Assembly: GCA_002840355.1 (NCBI GenBank)
Contig: PHAL01000028.1
Location: 1 to 52,504 of the forward strand
Origin: Elusimicrobia bacterium HGW-Elusimicrobia-3
Lineage (GTDB): Bacteria > Elusimicrobiota > Elusimicrobia > Elusimicrobiales > UBA9959
Direction of reading: 5' to 3'
DNA: 52,504 nt
Positions 41,357-50,066 of the stretch are shown piece after piece (the stretch's first letter is position 1; every line of letters begins with the position of its first letter). The notes beneath the pieces are model-generated. The model had not been told where the DNA came from and did not search any database. It saw nothing but the letters and a program-made list of their open reading frames with translations. Both the position numbers and the translations under genes were made by a program.

Positions 41357-42525
41357 AAAAAATTTCGCAAGTGGCAATCATAAGATGTCCCGATTACGAT
41401 GCCGGCCGCGTCGCGGCCGCCGTCGAGAGGGGCTTTGACGTTCTGGGCGGGATTTCCGCGTTCTTCCGGGCCGGCGAGAGCGTGCTGCTTAAACCGAATA
41501 TGCTCTCCGCCAAAAAACCCGACGTCGCCGTCACAACTCATCCGGAATTTCTGAGAGCCGTTTCGAGGGTTTTCAAAAAAATCACTACGGAAATTTCCGC
41601 CGGAGATTCTCCCGGCGGAGCCGTGTCCGGCACGGGCCGCGTGTGGAACGAAACCGGAATAGGCGCGGTATGCGAGTCGGAGAATCTCTATAAAGTCATA
41701 TTTGAAAAAACCGGCTCCGTGCCGTTTGAATCGCAAAATCCCCGCAACAAAAGAATAAAAACCATCGACATCGCCAAGGCCGCGCTCGACGCGGACGCGC
41801 TCGTTTCGCTTCCCAAAATGAAAACCCACACGCTTATGCTCTTTACGGGAGCCATAAAAAATCTCTACGGATGCGTGCCGGGTTTAAGAAAAGCGCACTA
41901 CCATTTTATGGCCGTGCACCCCGACGATTTCGCGGAGCTTCTGGCCGACATAACGCTGATAGTGAAGCCCCGTTTCTCCATAGTCGACGCCATTGTGTCT
42001 ATGGAGGGCGAAGGTCCCTCGGCCGGCGAGCAGCGTCGCACGGGTCTTATAATCATGGGCGCCGATTCCGTGGCCGTCGACGCCGTAATGGCCGCGATAA
42101 TGGGTTTCGACCCGTTGCGCGACCACACGCTCAAGGCGTGCGCCCGTCTGGGGCTGGGCACGGCGGACCTTAGCCGCATAGAGATTGTCGGCGACGGGCG
42201 CCTCGAAGATTTCATAATTGGCGATTTCAAAAAACCGTCGAACTGGAAGATCAGGATGGTGCCGCGATTCCTCGGGCCGCTGGTTAAAAAAATATTCTGG
42301 GCGAAACCGCGCATCGACGCCGATGTCTGCACCCGCTGCCGTATCTGTTACAACACCTGTCCCGCAAAGGCGATTTTTTTTGAAAAAGACCGTCTTGTCG
42401 TCGATAAATCTCTCTGTATCGAGTGTATGTGCTGCCACGAACTCTGTCCGGACAAAGCCATAGATATAGAATATTCGCGTCTGGCCGACGTTCTTACAAG
42501 GCGGAGTTCCGCGCGGCGGAAATAA
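41353..42525 (+). CDS. DUF362 protein with C-terminal 2[4Fe-4S] ferredoxin domain
   Basis: 390 residues. DUF362 domain (~1-300) with VLLKPNMLSAKKPDVAVTTH, SAGDSPGG and LPKMKTHTLMLFTGAIKNLY. The C-terminal ferredoxin has two clusters: CTRCRICYNTCP and CIECMCCHELCP. Such proteins are thought to bind electron carriers; function is unproven. ATGA overlap with tagA at 41353-41356 means coupled translation. Confidence 0.85.
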   Translation: MKKISQVAIIRCPDYDAGRVAAAVERGFDVLGGISAFFRAGESVLLKPNMLSAKKPDVAVTTHPEFLRAVSRVFKKITTEISAGDSPGGAVSGTGRVWNETGIGAVCESENLYKVIFEKTGSVPFESQNPRNKRIKTIDIAKAALDADALVSLPKMKTHTLMLFTGAIKNLYGCVPGLRKAHYHFMAVHPDDFAELLADITLIVKPRFSIVDAIVSMEGEGPSAGEQRRTGLIIMGADSVAVDAVMAAIMGFDPLRDHTLKACARLGLGTADLSRIEIVGDGRLEDFIIGDFKKPSNWKIRMVPRFLGPLVKKIFWAKPRIDADVCTRCRICYNTCPAKAIFFEKDRLVVDKSLCIECMCCHELCPDKAIDIEYSRLADVLTRRSSARRK

Positions 42526-42528
42526 ATT

Positions 42529-43431
42529 ATGCCTAAAAAAATATTCTATTACTCATTGTATATTCTTTTGCGCGTCGTGTCCGAGGCGATATTGCTGTTT
42601 CCTTTGTCCGGCGCCAGATTATTCGGCCGATGGCTCGGTATTTTCGCCTGGAGCGTTTTAAGAATTCGCAGGGAAGAAGTCATCGGAAGAGTCGCCGCGG
42701 CGTTCCCCGCGATTTCTCCGGCGGAAGCCGTTAAAATCGCCCGAGATTCCTATATTCAATTTATGGTGTCCATGTCGGAACTTGTGTATTTTCCCAATCT
42801 TTCCGTCGATGATATCAATAATCTCGTGGACATAGAAGGTCTCGGCCTGATAAAGAAACTCGCTTCCGAAAAGCGCGGCGCCGTATTCATTTCGGGACAC
42901 TTCGGCAACTGGGAACTGATGGGCGCGGCTCTGAATAAGTATATCACCGTCAATTTGCTCGTCGGCAAACAGGAAAACGCTCCTGCCGACCGTATGCTGA
43001 ATAATCTTCGTCTCGGCAAGGGCGTTAAAATAATTCCTCTTGAGATGGCGCTCAAAAATGTGTTGAGGGCTCTTAAATCCGGCGAGATAGTGTGTATGCT
43101 TTCCGACCAGGACGCAAGAGAACACGGCGTTTTCGTGGAGTTTTTCGGCAAGCCGGCTTCCACGCCCAAAGGCCCCGCGACGTTCGCCCTGAAGACGGGC
43201 GCTCCTCTCGTTACGGGTTTCATAATCCGCGGAGACGACGGCCGTTTCAAAATATATTTCGCCGAAGTCGAGCGTCCGCCGGAAGGCCTTCCGACGGAGG
43301 AAGCCGTTAAAATATTTACGCAAAACTACACCCGCCGTCTTGAAGATTTTGTGCGTATGAGGCCCGACCATTGGTTCTGGCTGCACAGAAGATGGAAGAG
43401 CGACCCGTCAATCCTTGACAAGATAAAGTGA
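42529..43431 (+). CDS. Lysophospholipid / lipid A acyltransferase (LpxL/HtrB-like)
   Basis: 300 residues. The LPLAT_LpxL motif is ISGHFGNWELMGAAL (His-x4-type HxxxxE: H124-E129 by count of HFGNWE) and the second block is EIVCMLSDQDAREHGVFVEF. An N-terminal hydrophobic segment (IFYYSLYILLRVVSEAILLF) anchors it to the inner membrane. The C-terminal WFWLHRRWKSDP is typical. It adds secondary acyl chains to lipid A precursors or similar lipids, indicating an LPS-type outer membrane. Follows DUF362 by 3 bases. Confidence 0.88.
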   Translation: MPKKIFYYSLYILLRVVSEAILLFPLSGARLFGRWLGIFAWSVLRIRREEVIGRVAAAFPAISPAEAVKIARDSYIQFMVSMSELVYFPNLSVDDINNLVDIEGLGLIKKLASEKRGAVFISGHFGNWELMGAALNKYITVNLLVGKQENAPADRMLNNLRLGKGVKIIPLEMALKNVLRALKSGEIVCMLSDQDAREHGVFVEFFGKPASTPKGPATFALKTGAPLVTGFIIRGDDGRFKIYFAEVERPPEGLPTEEAVKIFTQNYTRRLEDFVRMRPDHWFWLHRRWKSDPSILDKIK

Positions 43432-43443
43432 TTTTGATATACT
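43415..43443 (+). promoter_or_regulatory. glnA promoter
   Basis: Perfect -35 TTGACA (43415-43420) inside the end of the acyltransferase gene, 17-base spacer, -10 TATACT (43438-43443, 5/6), ~100 bases before glnA. Confidence 0.75.
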
Positions 43444-43541
43444 GCCCGACGACAGAACGGACGCCGACGTCCTCAATACCGAAGCGGGCAAATACCGACG
43501 ACGGAGTTTGAGGATTTTTCTTTTTTTAAGGAGAAAATACA

Positions 43542-44864
43542 ATGTATACAGCCGAAGAAGTATTGAAAATCGTCAAAGAAAAAAACATCAAGTTTATCAA
43601 CTTGTGGTTCGTCGACATTCTGGGCAAACTTAAATCGTTCAGCATTACGCCCAGGGAACTCGAAGGCGCAATGGCGGAAGGAATGGGTTTCGACGGCTCG
43701 TCGATAGAGGGCTTTGCCCGGATATTCGAGTCGGACCTCATAGCAAAACCCGATCCCGCCACATTCACCATTATGCCGTGGCGTCCCGAAGGCGAGGGCT
43801 CGGCCAGAATGATTTGCGACATCCTCAATCCCGACGGCACCCCGTACGAAGGCGACCCGCGTTATATACTCAAAAAAAATCTGGCGGAACTCAAAAAACA
43901 GGGATTCGGCTATTTTGTGGGACCGGAGCTTGAATACTTCTATTTCAAATCCGACAATGCCCCCGAAATTATCGACGAGGGCGGTTACTTCGACACGGTG
44001 CCCCTGGACGTGGCGCGCGATTTGAGGCGCGAGACGATACTGATACTTGAAAAAATGGGCATCAAAGTGGAGTATTCGCACCACGAAGTGGCTCCGTCGC
44101 AGCACGAAATTGATTTGCGTTACGACGAGGCGCTCAAAATGGCTGACACGGTAATGACATATAAAGTCGTGGTAAAACAGGTGGCCTACTCAAAAGGCCT
44201 CTACGCGTCTTTTATGCCCAAGCCGCTTGCGTCCGTCAACGGTTCAGGAATGCACACGCATATGTCCCTGTTTTCCGGGGAAAGAAACGCGTTCTACGAG
44301 GCGAAGGACAAATATCATCTCTCCGAGATGGCAAAGCATTTCATCGCGGGCGTGCTTAAACACGTTCCGGAGATGTGCATAGTCACCAATCAGTGGGTCA
44401 ATTCCTACAAACGGCTTGTTCCCGGATTCGAGGCGCCGGCTTATATTTCCTGGGCGCGCAGAAACCGCTCGGCGCTGGTGCGCGTTCCGATGTACAAGCC
44501 CGGCAAGGAAATGGCCACCAGGATTGAACTTCGTTTCCCCGATCCGGCCTGCAATCCGTATCTGTCGTTTGCGATAATGCTTGCCGCCGGTCTTGAAGGC
44601 GTCCGTAACAAATACCCGATGCCCGAACCCATCGAAAAAGATATTTTCCATCTTACCGAGGATGAAAGGGAAAAAGAGGGAATAAAAACCCTTCCGGGTT
44701 CGCTCATAGAGGCAATCGAGGCCGCCGAAAAATCGGAACTGCTCAAAAAAACTCTGGGCGATCACGTGTTCGGCAAACTCATAGAAAACAAAAAGATAGA
44801 GTGGGATATGTACCGCACTCAGGTCACCGAGTACGAGATTAAAAAATATCTCGCGGTGCTTTGA
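43542..44864 (+). CDS. glnA: Glutamine synthetase, type I
   Basis: 440 residues, GSI-alpha length. Visible motifs: MGFDGSSIEGF (48-58), GPELEYFYFK, the YSHHEVAPSQHEIDLRYDEA block, GSGMHTHMSLF, and the NRSALVRVPMY/RIELRFPDPACNPYLSFA substrate-binding region. It condenses glutamate and ammonia with ATP. It lacks the longer insert and adenylylation Tyr context of the GSI-beta form (reads EPIEKDIFHLTEDE), so control is probably by feedback or transcription. TAAGGAG precedes the ATG. Confidence 0.96.
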   Translation: MYTAEEVLKIVKEKNIKFINLWFVDILGKLKSFSITPRELEGAMAEGMGFDGSSIEGFARIFESDLIAKPDPATFTIMPWRPEGEGSARMICDILNPDGTPYEGDPRYILKKNLAELKKQGFGYFVGPELEYFYFKSDNAPEIIDEGGYFDTVPLDVARDLRRETILILEKMGIKVEYSHHEVAPSQHEIDLRYDEALKMADTVMTYKVVVKQVAYSKGLYASFMPKPLASVNGSGMHTHMSLFSGERNAFYEAKDKYHLSEMAKHFIAGVLKHVPEMCIVTNQWVNSYKRLVPGFEAPAYISWARRNRSALVRVPMYKPGKEMATRIELRFPDPACNPYLSFAIMLAAGLEGVRNKYPMPEPIEKDIFHLTEDEREKEGIKTLPGSLIEAIEAAEKSELLKKTLGDHVFGKLIENKKIEWDMYRTQVTEYEIKKYLAVL

Positions 44865-44892
44865 TGCTTCGCGGTTGATATTAAATACGAAT

Positions 44893-44925
44893 AAGAGGGG
44901 CGGGCGCGATGCTCGCCTCTTTTGT
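44893..44925 (+). terminator. Imperfect terminator after glnA
   Basis: AGAGG..CG.GC paired with GC.CG.CCTCT with small bulges, followed by TTTTGTTTT, 29 bases after the glnA stop. Confidence 0.5.
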
Positions 44926-44940
44926 TTTCATAGGCGCCAT

Positions 44941-45690
44941 ATGAAAAATCCTGCCGCCCCCGCCCGTCCGGTTTTTTCTTACAGGGGAAAAACCAAGGAC
45001 GTCGCGGCATTTGCAAGCCGCGGACGACGCTTTCTTCTTTTGAGATTCAAGGATAATCTGCTGGGACGTGCGGGCCGGCCCGATTCCGGCGGAAACGAAG
45101 TGGTCGGCACGCGCGCCGGCAAAGGCGCGGCTTCCGCCGCGATGTGCGAATATTTTTTTAAGAAATTCGAAGCGGGCGGGATTCCGACGCATTTTCGAGG
45201 GAGGCCGTCGCGGACGGACGTTGTCGTCGAAAAAACGCGGCGAATCGGCGTCGAGTTTATTTGCCGCAACCGCGCGTGGGGCAGTTATCTGTCGCGCGGA
45301 GCAAAAAGACGGGTCAGGGCGCTTGAGGCGTTCGGACGTCCGGTTGTTGAATACACGCTTAAATCCGATATGCTCGACGACCCTCTTCTTGATTCAAAAC
45401 AGATTCTGAGTCACGCAACTTCCCGCGAACTCGCCGCGATACGCTCCGCGATGCTTAAAATGAATCGCGTCGCCCGCGCTCCGTGCCGTCGGGCCGGAAT
45501 AGAACTTGTGGATTTTAAGGCGGAATTCGGCAGACGGTTCGGCGGCAAATCGTCGTCGCGCGCGCCTTCCCGACTTCTTCTGATAGACGATTTTTCCTGC
45601 GATACCGCGAGGTTTTTTAAGGGGCGGCGTCTGCTCTGTCATTTTGAAGTTTGCAAGGCGCTGGGCATTCCTTTGGCCAAGTCCGGATAA
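44941..45690 (+). CDS. purC: SAICAR synthetase-like protein (PurC family)
   Basis: 249 residues. PurC features: YRGKTKDVAAF start segment, GKGAASAAMCEYFFKKFEAG, GIPTHF, VEKTRRIGVEFICRNRAWGS (VEVVVRN-type motif with the RG/Y pattern), EYTLKSDMLDDPLL, and a late LLIDDFSCDTARFF block that replaces the typical IVVIDEvgTPDSSRFW. Joins Asp to CAIR in purine synthesis. Several active-site blocks are diverged, so a purC paralogue is possible. ATG 44941 has a weak ribosome-binding site. Confidence 0.72.
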   Translation: MKNPAAPARPVFSYRGKTKDVAAFASRGRRFLLLRFKDNLLGRAGRPDSGGNEVVGTRAGKGAASAAMCEYFFKKFEAGGIPTHFRGRPSRTDVVVEKTRRIGVEFICRNRAWGSYLSRGAKRRVRALEAFGRPVVEYTLKSDMLDDPLLDSKQILSHATSRELAAIRSAMLKMNRVARAPCRRAGIELVDFKAEFGRRFGGKSSSRAPSRLLLIDDFSCDTARFFKGRRLLCHFEVCKALGIPLAKSG

Positions 45691-45753
45691 TTGTGATATA
45701 ATTCGGACAATGACTTTATTTTGGTTGTTAAAAATTTCCTTTCTCCGTTCGTC

Positions 45754-45817
45754 GTTCCCGAATGTTTTTATCGGGAATCCATTATTTTATCTGGATTCCC
45801 GCTTTCGCGGGAATGAC
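45754..45817. repeat. REP-like double hairpin element
   Basis: Two inverted repeats in series: TTCCCGA...TCGGGAA (45755-45778) and ATTCCCGC-TTTC-GCGGGAAT (45795-45814). The second is shared in its ends with 11303-11333 in the mobile element. Typical of dispersed palindromic repeats that often encode 'SFPRKRESR'-like readings. Confidence 0.7.
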
Positions 45818-45846
45818 AGAATCTGAGAGTTTGGAATTCCGCAAGT

Positions 45847-47049
45847 ATGAAAAAACGCATATATTTCGACAATAACGCAACCACTTTCGCCATTCCCGAA
45901 GTCATAGAACTTATGGCCGTCACCGCCCGCACGCTGTGCGGTAATCCGTCGAGCGTGCACTCCGCGGGGCAGGAAGCCAAAGCCGCTCTTGAAGAATCGC
46001 GGGAAAAAATCGCGAGTCTTCTGGGCGCCGCTAAGTCGTCCGAAATCGTCTTTACCGCCTCCGGAACCGAATCCGATAATACCGCCATAAAAGGCGCGGC
46101 GTTTGCCAATCGCTCGCGCGGAAATCACATAATAACCACGCTCGTCGAGCATCACGCAGTGTTAAATACCTGCGAGTATCTGTCCCGCGAGCACGGATTT
46201 GAAATTACGTATTTGCCTGTGGACACGCACGGACTCGTTGACCCCGCAGATGTGGAAAAATCATTGCGCGACACTACCGTGATGGTGAGCGTTATGCACG
46301 CCAATAACGAGATAGGAACCATAGAGCCCGTCGAAGAAATCGGCCGGTTGCTCAAAAACGCAAACCGCCGCCGCGAGGCCGCATCCAAGCCGCGGGCGCT
46401 CTATCACGTCGACGCCGTGCAATCGGCGGGAAAAATCGACATAAACGTCCAAAAAATGGGAGTCGATTTTTTAAGCGTTTCGGCGCATAAATTTTACGGC
46501 CCCAAAGGCGTCGGATGTCTATACGCTTCCTCGGGCGCGGATTTCCATCCGCTTCTGCACGGAGGCCATCACGAAGGCAATCGCCGCGCGTCGACGGAGA
46601 ACGTGGCCGGAGCCGTCGCAATGGCGCGGGCGCTTGAACTCGGCGTTGCCTCGGCGGCCCAAGACGGCGCGAAAATTCTTTCGCTGCGGCAAAAACTCGA
46701 AAGCGGCATACTCTCGGCCATATCCGACGTTCGAGTCAATGGACATCCCTCGGAGCGGCTGGCCGGCACGCTGAACGCGGCCTTCGATTATCTGGACGGC
46801 GAGTCGCTGGTCGTGGCTCTCGATATGGAAGGCGTTTGCGTTTCCACGGGCTCGGCCTGCGCCTCCGGCTCGACGGACCCCAGTCACGTTATTACGGCCA
46901 TCGGCTGTCCGCCGGCTCTGGCGCGCGGATCCATAAGATTTTCGCTGGGAAAGTTTAACACCGAGCGGGAAGTCGACAATGTTCTGGCCATACTCCCGCC
47001 GGCGGTGAAAAAACTCCGGGCCATCTCGCCTCTGTACAAATCAAAATGA
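45847..47049 (+). CDS. Cysteine desulfurase (NifS/IscS family)
   Basis: 400 residues, class V PLP enzyme. Cofactor Lys is K215 in SAHKFYGPKG; HVDAVQSAG supplies the PLP-binding Asp. The catalytic Cys is C338 in STGSACASGSTDPSHV. Produces persulfide sulfur from cysteine. It is followed two genes later by mnmA, which uses such sulfur for tRNA thiolation, so a functional link is likely. It overlaps the next gene by 4 bases. No Fe-S scaffold gene is adjacent. Confidence 0.92.
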   Translation: MKKRIYFDNNATTFAIPEVIELMAVTARTLCGNPSSVHSAGQEAKAALEESREKIASLLGAAKSSEIVFTASGTESDNTAIKGAAFANRSRGNHIITTLVEHHAVLNTCEYLSREHGFEITYLPVDTHGLVDPADVEKSLRDTTVMVSVMHANNEIGTIEPVEEIGRLLKNANRRREAASKPRALYHVDAVQSAGKIDINVQKMGVDFLSVSAHKFYGPKGVGCLYASSGADFHPLLHGGHHEGNRRASTENVAGAVAMARALELGVASAAQDGAKILSLRQKLESGILSAISDVRVNGHPSERLAGTLNAAFDYLDGESLVVALDMEGVCVSTGSACASGSTDPSHVITAIGCPPALARGSIRFSLGKFNTEREVDNVLAILPPAVKKLRAISPLYKSK

Positions 47050-48866
47050 AATCATCTTCAAGAGCGCCCGCGTCCGTCGGGAAAACATCCCGCCTGAGCG
47101 GCCGCTGTCTCTACGGCGTCGCCGTGGCCGCGGTTTTTGCGGCCGCGCTTGGGGCAAGAGTATGGAATCTCGACGGCATCCCGCCGGGATTTTATCTCGA
47201 CGAGGGCGTTTATGGCTTGTGCGCGTCGGACATCGTCGACGGGAGCGACCGCCCCGCTTATTTCAACCGGCTTTGGGGCGTCGACGCGATGTACGCGTAT
47301 CTTGCGGCTGTGAGTTTCAAAATCTTCGGCGCGTCCGTATTTTCCCTGCGGCTTGTGGCGGGTTTGGCCGGAGCATTGACGGTCGCGGGGATATTTCTTC
47401 TGACGTTTGAGATTTTCAGGCGGCCGCGCCCGCCGTCTGAAGTCCGTCCGCCCGAGTCCGTCGACGATTTTGCGCGTTTTGCGGCGTTTGTCGCCGCGTT
47501 TGTCGCGGCTTTCTGTCGATGGCATATCAATTTTAGCCGCATCGCCTTCCAGGGGATATTGCTTCCGGCGGTATCGGTTTTTGCTTTCTACTTTTTATTC
47601 AGGGCTTTCCGGACGCGCGCGCAACGGGATTTTGCCCTGTCGGGACTTTTTCTGGGCTTGGGATTTTATACTTATTTGCCGGCCCGACTCGTTCCGGTTG
47701 CGGCGGTTTTGGCGTTTCTGATTCGTTGGCGGCGACAGGCGGTTGCCGGCGGAAAAACCGGCGCGGAATACATTTCGCGCGGCGCGGCGACGGCGTTTGC
47801 GGCTATGGCGATGGCGAGCGCGCCGCTCTGGATTCACTTTATACATCACCCTGAGTTTTTTGCGGCGCGAGCCCGCGAGGTTTTGGACACGGGATCTGCG
47901 GCGGCAAATCTTGTCAAAGTCGCTCTTATGTTCGGTGTGGAGGGCGACGCCAATCCCCGTCACAATATCCCGGGATATCCTATGTTTTCGCTGCCGCTGT
48001 TCGCGCTTTTCGCGGGCGGTTTTTTTCTTGCCGTAAAAAATATGATTATCGGCCCGCCCTGCGGCAAAAACTTCGGGCCAAGTTTTGAGCACGGGAATCC
48101 GGGCGGATTTCTTATCGGCTGGGCGGCTATCATGGGTATTCCGTCGATATTTTCGTCGGAAGCGCCCCACGCTTTAAGAACCATAGGGCTTCAGCCGCCG
48201 GTTTTTATTCTCTGTGGATACTTTGCGGCTGCGGTTTACCGCGGATGGCCGCGTAAAAAGTCGGCGAAATATTTAGTTGCGGCTTTTCTGGTTTTTTTGG
48301 CTTTCGGCGAGTTGAGAAATTATTTTTCTGTCTGGGCGGACTCCGCCGTAACGCGCCAGGCTTTCGGTTCGTGGCAGATAGAAGCGCTAAAAAACGCGGG
48401 CGGTTTCACGGCCTCGGGAGACGTCGCGGCGCCCATGAGTTTTTATACGAATCCGGCCGTGACATTTCTTGCCGAAACCGTGTGGAAATCACGTTTCGGA
48501 TGTTATGTTTCTTCGGCGGATTTTGAGTTTTTGTCTCCTCCTCGGAAGGATATGATTTATATGATGTCGCGGATGTCTGCGGCCGACGCCGCCGTCGAGA
48601 AAGCGTTCCTGAAAATATATCCGCGCGCGTTTGCGCTCGGCGAAATCAGCTCCGGCGGCGCGCCGATATTCGTTTACTATCGCGTAGCGGCGAAAGACGT
48701 CCGCTTGTCGGCGACCTCGCCGATTTCAGGACAAATCGCCGCCGAAATGAACGGAGCTCTTGCGGCCGTGCGCGCCGCGTGCGAAGCCGCGCCGTGGCTT
48801 GCGGGGCAGCTGGGGCGCTGTGACAGCGTGTCGCCGTCGAGGCGGGCGGGGAATTACCGGCGATGA
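47046..48866 (+). CDS. GT39-type membrane glycosyltransferase
   Basis: 606 residues. About 9-11 hydrophobic segments, N-terminal LDGIPPGFYLDEGVYGLCAS carrying the D-E motif of the first periplasmic loop of ArnT/PMT-like (GT-C) enzymes, and a soluble C-terminal domain from ~430. These transfer sugars from polyprenyl-phosphate carriers to protein or lipid. It lies between nifS and mnmA with ATGA overlaps on both sides, so the three are translationally coupled although functionally unrelated. Confidence 0.75.
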   Translation: MKSSSRAPASVGKTSRLSGRCLYGVAVAAVFAAALGARVWNLDGIPPGFYLDEGVYGLCASDIVDGSDRPAYFNRLWGVDAMYAYLAAVSFKIFGASVFSLRLVAGLAGALTVAGIFLLTFEIFRRPRPPSEVRPPESVDDFARFAAFVAAFVAAFCRWHINFSRIAFQGILLPAVSVFAFYFLFRAFRTRAQRDFALSGLFLGLGFYTYLPARLVPVAAVLAFLIRWRRQAVAGGKTGAEYISRGAATAFAAMAMASAPLWIHFIHHPEFFAARAREVLDTGSAAANLVKVALMFGVEGDANPRHNIPGYPMFSLPLFALFAGGFFLAVKNMIIGPPCGKNFGPSFEHGNPGGFLIGWAAIMGIPSIFSSEAPHALRTIGLQPPVFILCGYFAAAVYRGWPRKKSAKYLVAAFLVFLAFGELRNYFSVWADSAVTRQAFGSWQIEALKNAGGFTASGDVAAPMSFYTNPAVTFLAETVWKSRFGCYVSSADFEFLSPPRKDMIYMMSRMSAADAAVEKAFLKIYPRAFALGEISSGGAPIFVYYRVAAKDVRLSATSPISGQIAAEMNGALAAVRAACEAAPWLAGQLGRCDSVSPSRRAGNYRR

Positions 48867-49972
48867 AAAAAAATATAAAGGTTCTGGCGGCGATGTCGGG
48901 CGGAGTAGACAGTTCCGTCGCCGCCCTGCTGGCTCAAAAAGCCGGATACGAAGTGGTCGGCGCCACAATGCGGCTCTGGAGCGCCTCCGACGACAAACAT
49001 CGCTCCGGCTGCTGTTCTCTCGACGACGTTTCCGACGCCGCGGCGGTTTGCCGCAGGTTGGGCATACGCCACTACGTCTTCAACTTCTCCGATGTCTTCA
49101 AGCGCGAAGTCGCGGATTATTTCGTCGCCGAATATCTGGCGGGACGGACTCCCAATCCGTGCGTGGTCTGCAACGAAACCATAAAGTTCGGCGCCCTCGT
49201 CGACAAGGCCGTTTCGCTCGGATTTGATTATCTTGCCACGGGGCACTACGCGCGGACATCCTTCGCCGGACGCGGAAAAAACAAAACATTACTTTTGACA
49301 AAGGCCGCCGACCCTTCCCGCGACCAGACGTATTTTCTGTGGCGGGTGCTTCCGATGCGGCTGGCTTCCGCGATGTTTCCGATAGGCGGGCTCAAAAAAT
49401 CCGCCGTACGCCGCATAGCCCTCGACGCGGGTCTGAGCGTCGCCGAAAAAAAAGAAAGCCGCGACGCGTGTTTCGCGGGCGGCGATTACAAGAAATTTTT
49501 GGCAGGCGTATGCCGGAGCGGGTTTCCGTCGGGAGAAAAGTCCGCCTCGGCGGCGGGAGACATCGTCGATGAAAGCGGCAAAGTCCTGGGACGTCACGAA
49601 GGGATATTCAGATTTACCGTCGGACAGCGTTCCGGCGCAGGCGTGGCGGCCAAAGAGCGGTTGTATGTACTGAATATCGACCCTTCGTCGAGGCGCGTTA
49701 CGGTGGGGCCGCGCCCAAGCGCGCTCTCGAAGACGTTTGCCGTCGGCGACTGGCTGCTGCACGCGCCCGGCGAAAAACTTCCCGCTGAATACGGGGTGAA
49801 AATCCGCTATCTCTCCGCAGAAATGAAAGGCCGCGTGACCCGCATAGGGGATAAACTGAAAATAGAATTGGAAACACCCGCGTTCGGAGTGACACCCGGC
49901 CAGTCGGCGGTATTTTACAAGGGAGATAAAATCATCGGCGGTGGAATTATAAAAGCAGTGGTTAGTGGTTAG
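48863..49972 (+). CDS. mnmA: tRNA-specific 2-thiouridylase MnmA
   Basis: 369 residues. PP-loop SGGVDSS (12-18), catalytic Cys100 in TPNPCVVCN and Cys203 in SRDACFAGGDYKKFL, ATGHYAR, and the DQTYFLW block. It forms 2-thiouridine at position 34 of Lys, Glu and Gln tRNAs using sulfur relayed from a cysteine desulfurase such as the one at 45847. The final codons (AVVSG) run into an inverted repeat shared with the convergent gene. Confidence 0.95.
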   Translation: MKKNIKVLAAMSGGVDSSVAALLAQKAGYEVVGATMRLWSASDDKHRSGCCSLDDVSDAAAVCRRLGIRHYVFNFSDVFKREVADYFVAEYLAGRTPNPCVVCNETIKFGALVDKAVSLGFDYLATGHYARTSFAGRGKNKTLLLTKAADPSRDQTYFLWRVLPMRLASAMFPIGGLKKSAVRRIALDAGLSVAEKKESRDACFAGGDYKKFLAGVCRSGFPSGEKSASAAGDIVDESGKVLGRHEGIFRFTVGQRSGAGVAAKERLYVLNIDPSSRRVTVGPRPSALSKTFAVGDWLLHAPGEKLPAEYGVKIRYLSAEMKGRVTRIGDKLKIELETPAFGVTPGQSAVFYKGDKIIGGGIIKAVVSG

Positions 49973-50066
49973 TGATTAGTGGTTAGTAAAAGCAAAAAAG
50001 CAGTGGCGAATGGCTGGTGATTGGGGCACAGCAGAAAAATACTAATCACTAACCACTAATCACTTA
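49958..50066. repeat. Inverted repeat of GTGGTTA/GTGATTA units between convergent genes
   Basis: Tandem GTGGTTA/GTGATTA heptamers at ~49958-49987 are mirrored by TACTAATCACTAACCACTAA at 50040-50059 and following bases. The arms are ~20-27 bp and ~50 bases apart. Both neighbouring stop codons fall inside the arms. Likely acts as a bidirectional end structure or is a mobile repeat. Confidence 0.7.
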
